Assembly (NCBI GenBank): GCA_015232935.1 | Contig: JADFYT010000090.1 | Coordinates: forward strand, 1-8,579 | Reading direction: 5' to 3' | From: Desulfamplus sp. | GTDB lineage: Bacteria; Desulfobacterota; Desulfobacteria; Desulfobacterales; Desulfobacteraceae | Length of the DNA stretch: 8,579 nucleotides | In this document: positions 1 through 5,939 of the stretch, one piece after another | Numbering within the stretch: position 1 is the stretch's first letter | Layout: each line of letters begins with the position of its first letter | Notes under the pieces: model-generated | Told to the model about the DNA's origin: nothing | The model's input: the letters and a program-made list of their open reading frames with translations, nothing else | Database searches by the model: none | Made by a program: the position numbers and the translations under genes

Positions 1-33
1 CTCTATAATTTGACTTGACTTTCCACAGAATAA

Positions 34-117
34 CTGAATCAGGATGGTCAGGATAAAAGGATGCACTGGATAAAATCATCCTGCCTTATCCTGATAATCA
101 AGCGTATCCTGATTCAG
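34..117. repeat. Nested inverted repeat of 9-nt-periodic CAGGAT / ATCCTG units
   Basis: Three nested pairs of complementary arms are visible: 34-45 with 106-117 (12 bp, perfect), 48-56 with 86-94 (9 bp, perfect) and 58-63 with 77-82 (6 bp), around a 13-nt loop. The left half repeats a CAGGAT-like hexamer at about 40, 49, 57 and 66, so with 8-9-nt spacing. The right half carries the complement ATCCTG at about 78, 88 and 106. The whole can fold as a long interrupted hairpin. It resembles dispersed extragenic repeats built of CAGGAT-type units that occur in many environmental bacterial genomes; that comparison is from memory. It lies about 125 bases upstream of the purH start. It is not followed by a T run, so it does not look like a simple terminator. 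Confidence 0.75.
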
Positions 118-241
118 ACAAATGCCAGGAACCGGAATCAACCTCCCGAAAAATGAAGCAGGGGAAAAAAGACTCGACAAACCCTTAAATAGCATAACAT
201 ACGAATTAAAATTTGAATATACCACATAAGGAGATCAACAT

Positions 242-1492
242 ATGGCCGAAGATTTAAAAAAAATGTACAAAACAGTAATGGATGACCACTTTACCCCTGG
301 CATGGAGATAAGCTTTGTGGACAAGGCAGAACGCCAGACCCTGTTTTACGAAAAGGTGGCCTGGACAATTGACGGAGTTCAAAAAGGTTTACGATATGGC
401 GAAAATCCGGGGCAAGAGGCAGCTCTCTATCGTCTTGTAAACGGAAACCTTGTGCTTGGCAGCACACAGACCATAAAGCCCGGCAGATACATTGTCTCTG
501 ATATCGAGCTTCTGCAATCCGGCAAACACCCGGGAAAGACAAACCTTACAGATGCTGACAATGCCTTGAACATCTTGCGATACTTCTCCTCGACTCCTGC
601 TGTTGTAATAGTAAAGCACAACAACCCGTGCGGAGCGGCTATCGCAGAAACTCTTGAGCAGGCATACGAAAAAGCCTATATGGCAGACAGAGTGGCCGCG
701 TTTGGCGGATGCATAGCTTTAAACCGCTCTCTTGACAGGGCAACTGCCGAAGCGATTGCGGATCAGTACGCGGAAGTTGTCGTGGCACCCGACTTTGAAG
801 AGGGTGTTGTGGATATTCTTGGAAGAAGAAAGAACCTGCGGGTGATCCGCATAAACAATATTCACAGGCTTGAAAGCTTTATAGGCGAACGTGTGATTGA
901 TTTCAAGAGCCTTATGGACGGCGGAATTGTTGCCCAGTGGTCTTTTGCTCCTGCCACCCTCTCAAAAGAGGATATGAAGATTGCCGAGACTGAATACAAG
1001 GGCAAAACCTTTCGGGTTGATCGTGAACCCACAGAACGCGAATACAAGGATATGCTGTTTGGCTGGCTTGTGGAGTCCGGTATCACATCCAACTCGGTGA
1101 TCTATGTCAAGGATGGCGTAACTGTGGGTATTGGAACAGGAGAACAGGACAGGGTCGGAGTTGCCGAGATAGCGGTTGACAAAGCATACCGAAAACTTAT
1201 GGACAGATATTCGTTTGAGCGATACCAGACTCCTTTTAACCTGCTCGATGACCAGGACAAGATCGCACAGATCAAGGCTGATGTTGAAGAGAAAAAAGGG
1301 GGGCTTGTCGGCTCCACAATGGTGAGCGATGCCTTTTTTCCCTTCAGGGACGGTATTGATGTCGGGCTTCGCCAGGGGGTGAAATCAATTATTCAGCCAG
1401 GCGGTTCAATGAATGACTTTGAGGTAATCGAGGCGTGTAACGAGAACGGTGCAACCATGGTATATACAGGCCAGAGAAGTTTCAAGCATTAA
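242..1492 (+). CDS. purH: Stand-alone AICAR formyltransferase (PurH C-terminal domain only)
   Basis: This enzyme transfers a formyl group from 10-formyl-THF to AICAR to give FAICAR, the ninth step of IMP synthesis, in the cytoplasm. The 416-residue product matches the transformylase half of bifunctional PurH. It shows RYGENPGQ at about residue 51, the catalytic Lys125-His126 pair in KHNNPCG, an AFGGCIALNR block, SNSVIYVKDG with GIGTGEQDRV, and the C-terminal SDAFFPFRDG plus IQPGGS segment. Bifunctional PurH is about 520-530 residues; the N-terminal MGS-like IMP cyclohydrolase domain is absent here, so ring closure must be done by another protein. The start is the ATG at 242, preceded by a good Shine-Dalgarno (TAAGGAG, 227-233) at 8-nt spacing. 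The preceding 240 bases hold no visible gene. A strong terminator follows, so it appears to be a single-gene unit. The assignment is secure; only the missing domain is noteworthy. Confidence 0.95.
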   Translation: MAEDLKKMYKTVMDDHFTPGMEISFVDKAERQTLFYEKVAWTIDGVQKGLRYGENPGQEAALYRLVNGNLVLGSTQTIKPGRYIVSDIELLQSGKHPGKTNLTDADNALNILRYFSSTPAVVIVKHNNPCGAAIAETLEQAYEKAYMADRVAAFGGCIALNRSLDRATAEAIADQYAEVVVAPDFEEGVVDILGRRKNLRVIRINNIHRLESFIGERVIDFKSLMDGGIVAQWSFAPATLSKEDMKIAETEYKGKTFRVDREPTEREYKDMLFGWLVESGITSNSVIYVKDGVTVGIGTGEQDRVGVAEIAVDKAYRKLMDRYSFERYQTPFNLLDDQDKIAQIKADVEEKKGGLVGSTMVSDAFFPFRDGIDVGLRQGVKSIIQPGGSMNDFEVIEACNENGATMVYTGQRSFKH

Positions 1493-1524
1493 TTGAATCC
1501 GGCCTTTTCATGTTTAATCTCTGT

Positions 1525-1560
1525 GGGGCGTAATAGCACTACGCCCCTGATTTTCATTTT
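1525..1560 (+). terminator. Intrinsic terminator after purH
   Basis: A perfect 8-bp GC-rich stem (GGGGCGTA at 1525-1532 with TACGCCCC at 1540-1547) closes a 7-nt loop. It is followed by a T-rich but interrupted tail (TGATTTTCATTTT). It sits 32 bases after the purH stop and before the kinase start, so it separates the two transcription units. Confidence 0.8.
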
Positions 1561-1606
1561 CCGCTATCCCAGCGAGAGCATGACAGTTTTGGAAAAAAGA
1601 TAAACA

Positions 1607-2341
1607 ATGACATCACTTTGGCCTGAAGATAAATATAGACCGAACCTCCAGTCCTCAGAAAAGTCCTGGCGTATCAAAAATGAAATTTCCCGCATCTGCA
1701 AAGAGAACAGGCTTCCTCACGGCTTTTCATCCATTGTGGAGGATGCCTATCTTCCCTTAGCCTCATGGGTAGCCCAGAGATCAAAAGATAAAGAGAGTAC
1801 CATGATACTTGGCATCAATGGTGCACAAGGCTCTGGAAAGTCAACCTTATGCAGATTTCTGGAATTTCTGCTTTTTGAACTCTGGCAAATCCAGGCGATA
1901 ACCGTTTCCATAGATGATTTATATAAAACACGACATCAAAGAGAGTACATGGCAAAAAGCGTTCATCCGCTCTTTCAGACACGCGGAGTTCCAGGAACTC
2001 ATGATGTAGGGCTTGGGTTAAAGCTCTTCAATGATCTTAAAAATATCAAGAAAACCGGCACTGACAGCAATCCTGTATACATCCCAAGATTTAACAAGGC
2101 GTTAGATGATCGTTATCCTGAATCTGAGTGGACTGTTTGTACTCAGGCTCCTGACGTGATTTTGTTTGAGGGTTGGTGTGTGGCTGCCCGTCACCAGTCA
2201 GACAAGGCTCTTTCAATTCCTGTCAATCGTTTAGAGAGGGAAAAAGATCAAGAATCTATCTGGCGAGGATATGTAAATTTGCAACTGGAAAAGAAGTATC
2301 CTGACCTGTTTGATCAAATTGATCATCTTGTCATGCCTTAA
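1607..2341 (+). CDS. D-glycerate 3-kinase-like P-loop kinase, N-terminal part (frameshifted gene)
   Basis: The 244 residues carry a Walker A motif GAQGSGKST (residues 72-80), a beta strand and Asp pair in VSIDDLYKT (about 100-107), the HPLFQTRGVPGTHD block (about 120-133), the IPRFNKA segment (159-165) and ILFEGWCV (185-192). This set is characteristic of the plant/fungal/bacterial glycerate kinase family (GLYK, Tda10, YggC), which phosphorylates D-glycerate or an unidentified small acid with ATP. The frame stops at TAA 2339-2341 in the middle of the conserved core. The missing C-terminal part continues in the +1 frame, beginning KVPAMDNVLAWRKKQE. Removing one C from the CC at 2336-2337 would restore one frame of about 321 residues. 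It may be a true pseudogene, a sequencing error or a recoded gene. The ATG at 1607 is chosen because an in-frame ATG at 1580 runs into a stop; its Shine-Dalgarno is poor. The substrate is inferred from the family only. Confidence 0.8.
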   Translation: MTSLWPEDKYRPNLQSSEKSWRIKNEISRICKENRLPHGFSSIVEDAYLPLASWVAQRSKDKESTMILGINGAQGSGKSTLCRFLEFLLFELWQIQAITVSIDDLYKTRHQREYMAKSVHPLFQTRGVPGTHDVGLGLKLFNDLKNIKKTGTDSNPVYIPRFNKALDDRYPESEWTVCTQAPDVILFEGWCVAARHQSDKALSIPVNRLEREKDQESIWRGYVNLQLEKKYPDLFDQIDHLVMP

Positions 2342-2573
2342 AGTTCCTGCAATGGATAATGTGTTGGCGTGGAGAAAAAAGCAGGAGCATAAACTTGCCC
2401 AATCTTTAAAAAACTCTCCTGGAAACAACAGGATCATGACAGATGAAGAGATTGAAGAGTTTGTGATGCACTATCAAAGGCTGACAGAACATATGCTTGA
2501 TGAGATGCCGAAAAGAGCAGATGTTGTGCTGTGGATTGATGATACTCATCAGATATACAAAATAACAACCTGA
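2340..2573 (+). pseudogene. C-terminal remainder of the frameshifted glycerate-kinase-like gene
   Basis: This frame supplies the tail expected after the DHLVM segment of the upstream part. KVPAMDNVLAWRKKQEHKL matches the family pattern of a hydrophobic (I/L)K(I/V)P element followed by V..WR..QE, and the rest is a charged helical region with MTDEEIEEFVMHYQRLTEHML and a final VVLWIDDTHQIYKI strand. There is no Shine-Dalgarno and no convincing independent start; the only nearby ATG is at 2352, inside the conserved motif. It is therefore best read as the 3' part of the gene beginning at 1607 rather than a separate gene. If translated at all, it would need a ribosomal +1 shift at the CCT TAA junction. 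Confidence 0.75.
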
Positions 2574-2646
2574 TCTCAAAAAGGCAAATAATTAGCAGTC
2601 TCGTCTCTGCTTCTGTATCGTGATTTTTAGCCTTGGCTATGCAGCT

Positions 2647-2672
2647 AAAATAAAGTTTTCTTTATTTTTTTT
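2647..2672 (+). terminator. Candidate AT-rich terminator after the kinase remnant
   Basis: AAAATAAAG (2647-2655) and CTTTATTTT (2660-2668) form a perfect 9-bp stem with a TTTT loop, followed directly by four more T. An alternative overlapping stem is TTTTAGC (2625-2631) with GCTAAAA (2644-2650). The stem is A/T-rich and thus weak for an intrinsic terminator, but position and T tail fit the end of the upstream unit. Confidence 0.45.
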
Positions 2673-2708
2673 CCATAAATTCCAAAAAGACAAAAATAAT
2701 ATTATCCT

Positions 2709-2762
2709 CAATATTGATGCCCCTGCAAAAAAAATGATGCCCCCCCAATATTGATGCCCCTG
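2709..2762. repeat. Short direct repeats of TGATGCCCC
   Basis: A 17-nt unit CAATATTGATGCCCCTG occurs exactly at 2709-2725 and 2746-2762. A partial copy (TGATGCCCC, 2735-2743) lies between them, so the 9-mer core begins at 2715, 2735 and 2752. The spacing is irregular (20 and 17) and the total array is short, so this is not a CRISPR. It may be a small local duplication or a set of binding sites upstream of the ferredoxin-AOR cassette. Confidence 0.65.
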
Positions 2763-2840
2763 TAAAATATAGTGAAACAGGACAATCAAAAGCTCGTAAT
2801 CCTGCCTGCAACTCCGCAATACAAGCCTGTTTTATAACTG

Positions 2841-2849
2841 TGGTATATA
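2841..2849 (+). promoter_or_regulatory. Possible extended -10 promoter element for the AOR cassette
   Basis: TGG followed by TATATA (2844-2849) resembles an extended -10 (TGn-TATAAT). No good -35 is seen at the usual distance. It would give a leader of about 95 bases before the ferredoxin start. This is a weak call based on sequence resemblance only. Confidence 0.2.
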
Positions 2850-2951
2850 AATTGCTCTATTCTTATGGTCGTCAATAGTTTCAAAAAATAGCATTGAACT
2901 CTACCTTTTCAGGTATCTGAAAAATAATAATAACCGAAATGAGGAATAAAA

Positions 2952-3329
2952 ATGGGACTTAGCTTCAACAATGAAACCTGCTCCGGCTGCAAGGCCTGCG
3001 AGCTTGTCTGTACACTGCAAAACATGAAGGAGATAAACCCTTCCCGGGCAATGTTGCATGTATATGGAAAGTTTCCCGAACCAGGAAAATATTTTGTGGA
3101 TATCTGTGATCAGTGCGGTATCTGTGCAAAAGAGTGCCCTATGGATGCTATTGAACTTAAAGGCCGGACATACCGGGTAAATAAGGATAAATGTGACAAG
3201 TGTCTTGCATGCGTACCTGTCTGCCCTGTCAACCTTGTTAAAATTGACGACGATGGCTATCCCTATAAGTGCATAAACTGCAAGCAGTGTGCAAGCATTT
3301 GTCCGAGGGATGCGTTGATATTTGAATAG
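2952..3329 (+). CDS. Four-cluster [4Fe-4S] ferredoxin-like electron-transfer subunit
   Basis: The 125-residue protein contains sixteen cysteines in four quartets: Cys10/13/16/20, Cys52/55/58/62, Cys81/84/87/91 and Cys107/110/113/117. The last three end in the classical Cys-Pro of bacterial ferredoxins; the first is CxxCxxCxxxC without proline and is set apart by a linker of about 31 residues. It has no signal peptide or membrane segment, so it is cytoplasmic. The start ATG follows a GAGG box with about 7-nt spacing. It stands directly upstream of the AOR-family gene (108-base gap) on the same strand, the arrangement of small Fe-S subunits that take electrons from AOR-like catalytic subunits (AorA-type, or the YdhX/YdhY style). 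Its likely job is to relay electrons between the tungstopterin enzyme and ferredoxin or another acceptor. The fold call is secure; the exact partner is inferred from gene order. Confidence 0.9.
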   Translation: MGLSFNNETCSGCKACELVCTLQNMKEINPSRAMLHVYGKFPEPGKYFVDICDQCGICAKECPMDAIELKGRTYRVNKDKCDKCLACVPVCPVNLVKIDDDGYPYKCINCKQCASICPRDALIFE

Positions 3330-3427
3330 AGAGCAAAATAGCTGTCTTTGACATGAAAACGCATTCCGGCTTTGATTATTCGGGGTAACCCCACAAAAAA
3401 ACGACCATGCAGGTTTAAATATATTCT

Positions 3428-3432
3428 GGAGG
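3428..3432 (+). promoter_or_regulatory. Shine-Dalgarno that fixes the AOR start at 3438
   Basis: GGAGG lies five bases before ATG 3438. The frame is open further upstream to a TTG at 3372, but that codon has no ribosome site, and the 22 residues it would add (starting IIRGNPTKKRP) do not look like AOR. The ATG gives MLYGYAGNTLRIDLS, the typical AOR N-terminus. Confidence 0.85.
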
Positions 3433-3437
3433 AAAAG

Positions 3438-5327
3438 ATGCTGTACGGATATGCAGGCAACACTTTGAGAATTGACTTGAGTACCCAAAAGATAGAAAAG
3501 GAGCCCCTCAAAAAGGAGTGGGTGGATGATTTTATTGGCGGACGCGGGTTTACTGCAAAAATATTATATGATGAAAATCCCCCCAATGTAGATCCCCTTG
3601 ATGGAGAAAACCGATTTATCATTGCCATGGGACCCTTGAGCGGCCTTTTTGTACCGGCAAGCGGGAAGACCCATTTTTGCACAAAATCACCGGCTACCGG
3701 CGGATATGGCGACAGCAATATGGGAGGGCACTTTGGAGTAAACATGAAGTATGCCGGATATGATGTGACCATCATCAAGGGAAAAGCCAAAGAGCCCTCA
3801 TATATCTTTATTGACAATGACAGGGTTGAAATAAGATCTGCCAAAAATTACTGGGGAAAGGGCTCCATGGAAGTCGAAGAGTCCATGAAAAAGGAGCTGG
3901 GCGAGGATTTTCAGATTTTGACCATTGGGGAGGCGGGTGAAAATCTGGTTAATTTTGCATGCATATCCCATGATTTTGGACGACAGGCTGGCCGTATTGG
4001 TATTGGTGCGGTTCTTGGCTCAAAAAATATAAAAGCCATCGCGGCACGGGGAACAAAAAGCATCCCTGTGTTCGATCCCAAGGGTCTTTTGAAAAAAGGG
4101 AAAGAGACCTACGAAGCGTGTCGCAAAAAACCGGGATTCAAGGGGTGGACACCTGAGGGAACAGCCGGAATCACAAACTGGTGCAACGATGTAGGTGCTC
4201 TTCCCACCCGTAATTTTCAGACCTCAAACTGTGATTATGCGGACAAGATCAATGGAAAAGCTATCCTGAAAGAGCTAAAGATCACGGACAAGGGCTGCTT
4301 TGCCTGTCCCATCCCTTGCGGTAAATACGGGTATGCCAGGACAAAACTTGGCAATGCCTATGTAGAAGGGCCTGAGTATGAGACACTGTCCCTCCTGGGA
4401 AGCAATTGCGAACTTGACGACATACACTCCATTGCCTATGCCAATTACATATGTGATGAACTTGGCATTGATACATGTTCGGCTGGTGCAGTTGTCAGCT
4501 TTGCCCTTGAGTGCTATGAAAAGGGGTATATTTCAAAGGAAGAGATGGGAATGGATGTTAAATGGGGCGATCTTGACTCCATTGTTCATATTCTGAAAAG
4601 CATCGCCAAGCGGGAAGGAATTGGCGATATTCTGGCATTGGGTGTTCGCAGTGCCGCAGAAAAAATAGGGCATAACAGCGACAAATTTGCCATTCATGTC
4701 AAGGGATTGGAGTGGACAGGCTATGAATCTCGAAACGCACCCGGGATGATGCTTGGATACATGACCTCGGACATCGGTGCTCACCACGGACGATGCTGGG
4801 TACTTGGATCTGATGTCGCAACCGCTGTTGGCGGTGACAAGAATGCCACAGTTCATGACCTTATCTCCGGTGATTCCAGGTTTGATACCATTCCCAGGGC
4901 AGAGCATAAAAATGTGGTACCCCTGGTGTTAAAATCCCAGCATCTGAGGCCGGCCTTTGATATTCTGGGCACCTGTCGCCTCCAGTATATGGAGATCGGC
5001 CTTGAAACCAGGTATTATGAAGAGCTTTACTATTATGCGACCGGCAGAAAGATGGATTTTGAAAAGGATCTGCTCCTTTTGTCAGAAAAAATCTGGCATC
5101 TGAACCGGATGTTCAATAAAAGAGAGATCCCTGATTTTGGCAGGAAATATGACTATCCGCCCGCACGATTCTATGAAGAAAAAATACCAAGCGGGCCAAA
5201 TAAAGGTCATATTATGGAGTTCGCGGTAATAGAAGAGATGCTCGACACCTATTATGAGGCAAGAGGATGGGACAAGAACGGCATTCCCACAAAAGAGACA
5301 CTTGAACGACATAACCTGGCCTTGTAG
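3438..5327 (+). CDS. Aldehyde:ferredoxin oxidoreductase family tungstopterin enzyme
   Basis: The product has 629 residues from the re-assigned start, close to the roughly 605-residue archaeal AOR. It begins with the family signature GYAGNTLRIDLS and GGRGF (about 34-38), then the N-terminal pterin-binding domain with AMGPLSG and a GRIGIGAVLGSKNIKAI segment (185-201). The single [4Fe-4S] cluster ligands are Cys287, Cys290, Cys294 and Cys513, nearly the positions of Pyrococcus furiosus AOR (288, 291, 295, 494). Two DxxGxx(C/D) pterin motifs are present, DELGID (340-345) and DILGTC (508-513). Glu313 in GPEYET and His449/His450 in GAHH lie where AOR has its active-site Glu and His. The family oxidises aldehydes to acids with ferredoxin, or works in reverse; it also includes BamB of class II benzoyl-CoA reductase. 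No other bam genes are visible, so a general AOR is the safer reading. The substrate cannot be told from sequence. Flanking ferredoxin-like and MoaD-like genes support a tungsten/molybdenum enzyme operon. The 108-base gap before it includes a small GGGG/CCCC hairpin at 3382-3392. Confidence 0.92.
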   Translation: MLYGYAGNTLRIDLSTQKIEKEPLKKEWVDDFIGGRGFTAKILYDENPPNVDPLDGENRFIIAMGPLSGLFVPASGKTHFCTKSPATGGYGDSNMGGHFGVNMKYAGYDVTIIKGKAKEPSYIFIDNDRVEIRSAKNYWGKGSMEVEESMKKELGEDFQILTIGEAGENLVNFACISHDFGRQAGRIGIGAVLGSKNIKAIAARGTKSIPVFDPKGLLKKGKETYEACRKKPGFKGWTPEGTAGITNWCNDVGALPTRNFQTSNCDYADKINGKAILKELKITDKGCFACPIPCGKYGYARTKLGNAYVEGPEYETLSLLGSNCELDDIHSIAYANYICDELGIDTCSAGAVVSFALECYEKGYISKEEMGMDVKWGDLDSIVHILKSIAKREGIGDILALGVRSAAEKIGHNSDKFAIHVKGLEWTGYESRNAPGMMLGYMTSDIGAHHGRCWVLGSDVATAVGGDKNATVHDLISGDSRFDTIPRAEHKNVVPLVLKSQHLRPAFDILGTCRLQYMEIGLETRYYEELYYYATGRKMDFEKDLLLLSEKIWHLNRMFNKREIPDFGRKYDYPPARFYEEKIPSGPNKGHIMEFAVIEEMLDTYYEARGWDKNGIPTKETLERHNLAL

Positions 5328-5365
5328 CACTTGTCCAGATTCAGGAACAGGAATTTATTTCATTG

Positions 5366-5407
5366 CGGGCACCACGGTTGCAGTTAACAGAGCAATCATG
5401 GTGCCTG
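5366..5407 (+). other. Strong intercistronic hairpin between the AOR and MoaD-like genes
   Basis: Arms 5366-5381 and 5392-5407 pair over 16 positions with one C-A mismatch (5375/5398) and two G-T pairs, around a 10-nt loop. No T run follows, so a full terminator is unlikely. It may protect the upstream AOR mRNA, mark an RNA processing point or damp read-through into the sulfur-carrier gene. Its function is inferred; the fold itself is seen in the sequence. Confidence 0.6.
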
Positions 5408-5459
5408 ATTTCAAAATGGCTGATAATCATTGAACAGTGAACTACTGAGGCTTTTTACA

Positions 5460-5708
5460 ATGATAACAATTACACTCAGGCTCTCTCAAAGTCTTTTATC
5501 CATACTCAACGATGTCAACAACCCCAGGCCGGAGACCTGTTATCTTCAGGTAAAACAGGGTACTACCATAAAGGAAGTTCTTTTGAAGGAGGGTATAAAC
5601 CCCCTGCTTGCGCCAATGGTCTCTATTGACAATATCAAAGTGGATATTGATACTGTAGTGGAAACAGACAAGACCATCACTGTGTACGGCCCTCTTGCCG
5701 GTGGCTGA
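5460..5708 (+). CDS. MoaD/ThiS-like sulfur-carrier protein
   Basis: This is an 82-residue ubiquitin-fold protein ending in Gly-Gly (VYGPLAGG). That is the hallmark of sulfur carriers whose C-terminus is adenylated by a MoeB/ThiF-type enzyme and then thiocarboxylated. The TTIKEVLLKEGI segment (35-46), VSIDNIKVD (54-62) and the hydrophobic TITVYGPLAGG end fit the MoaD/ThiS pattern. The frame is open back to a TTG at 5430, but ATG 5460 is preferred because GAGG at 5447-5450 lies nine bases upstream and the protein then has family length. It sits 132 bases after the AOR gene on the same strand. MoaD-like genes accompany AOR genes in several anaerobes, suggesting a dedicated supply of dithiolene sulfur for the tungsten or molybdenum pterin. 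A role as MoaD rather than ThiS is inferred from this context. No MoeB/MoaE partner is in view. Confidence 0.85.
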   Translation: MITITLRLSQSLLSILNDVNNPRPETCYLQVKQGTTIKEVLLKEGINPLLAPMVSIDNIKVDIDTVVETDKTITVYGPLAGG

Positions 5709-5819
5709 TTGAAGTTGTTCTGATCCTTCAAGGCGTAACGGGAATGAGGTTAAAGAAAGTGTAAACCAGCAAATGAAACATGCCAAAATCAGAATGCATT
5801 TTCATAATAAACAAAAATT

Positions 5820-5859
5820 AAAGGGCTGCCTGATTAACTCAAGCAACCCTTTGTTTTTT
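5820..5859. terminator. Terminator between convergent operons, probably bidirectional
   Basis: AAAGGGCTGC (5820-5829) pairs with GCAACCCTTT (5843-5852), with one mismatch, around a 13-nt loop. On the plus strand it is followed by G and six T (5854-5859). On the minus strand the stem is followed by AATTTTT. It therefore can end both the AOR cassette and the fatty-acid operon that converge here. Confidence 0.7.
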
Positions 5860-5903
5860 ACTTTATAACTGTTTTCTGATTTTGTAACTGAACTGCATTA
5901 ACC

Positions 5904-5939
5904 TTATATCATCTCAAATACTTACACCATCTCAAATAT
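5904..5939 (-). repeat. In-frame tandem duplication of the thiolase 3' end, including its stop codon
   Basis: Read on the minus strand, the last six codons of the thiolase (5939-5922, IFEMV-stop) are followed at once and in frame by a second 18-nt unit (5921-5904) that reads VFEMI-stop. The two units match at 15 of 18 bases, with an identical 11-base core TATTTGAGATG. Only the first unit is expected to be translated. Confidence 0.8.

Larger units (their letters stand above)
2574..2951. other. Gene-free AT-rich intergenic region
   Basis: These 378 bases show no convincing gene on either strand. A minus-strand frame of 60 codons (2637-2819) exists, but its internal repetition simply mirrors the DNA repeat at 2709-2762. 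Visible contents are an AT-rich hairpin with a T tail (2647-2672), the degenerate TGATGCCCC repeat, a possible extended -10 element (2841-2849) and a small TACCT/AGGTA hairpin (2902-2915) just before the ferredoxin Shine-Dalgarno. It presumably holds the end of the kinase transcript and the promoter of the AOR cassette. No molybdenum/tungsten cofactor riboswitch could be recognised by eye. Confidence 0.6.

Noticed and set aside
4..9. A perfect TATAAT near the left edge that could be a -10 box
   Set aside because: Its -35 region would be outside the window and it lies about 230 bases before the purH start, so it cannot be judged; one hexamer in AT-rich DNA is weak evidence.
174..202. TCGACA followed by AT-rich hexamers as a purH promoter
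   Set aside because: The -35-like hexamer has one mismatch, but the possible -10 matches are poor or at the wrong distance (15 rather than 17 bases), so no promoter is claimed.
2709..2762. CRISPR-like array
   Set aside because: Only two full units and one partial, with irregular 17-20-base spacing and no distinct spacers or cas genes.
2637..2819. A 60-codon minus-strand frame with a hydrophobic repetitive product
   Set aside because: Its internal similarity arises from the DNA repeat at 2709-2762; it has no ribosome site and no recognisable family.
3372..3437. Upstream TTG start extending the AOR by 22 residues
   Set aside because: There is no ribosome site, the added residues are not AOR-like, and an excellent GGAGG with ATG exists at 3438.
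2901..3488. A 195-codon minus-strand frame opposite the ferredoxin gene
   Set aside because: It is a shadow of the cysteine-rich coding strand; the plus-strand protein has four clear cluster motifs and a ribosome site.
3438..5327. Assignment of the AOR-family gene as bamB of class II benzoyl-CoA reductase
   Set aside because: The family is shared, but no other bam gene is nearby and no BamB-specific feature could be identified by eye.
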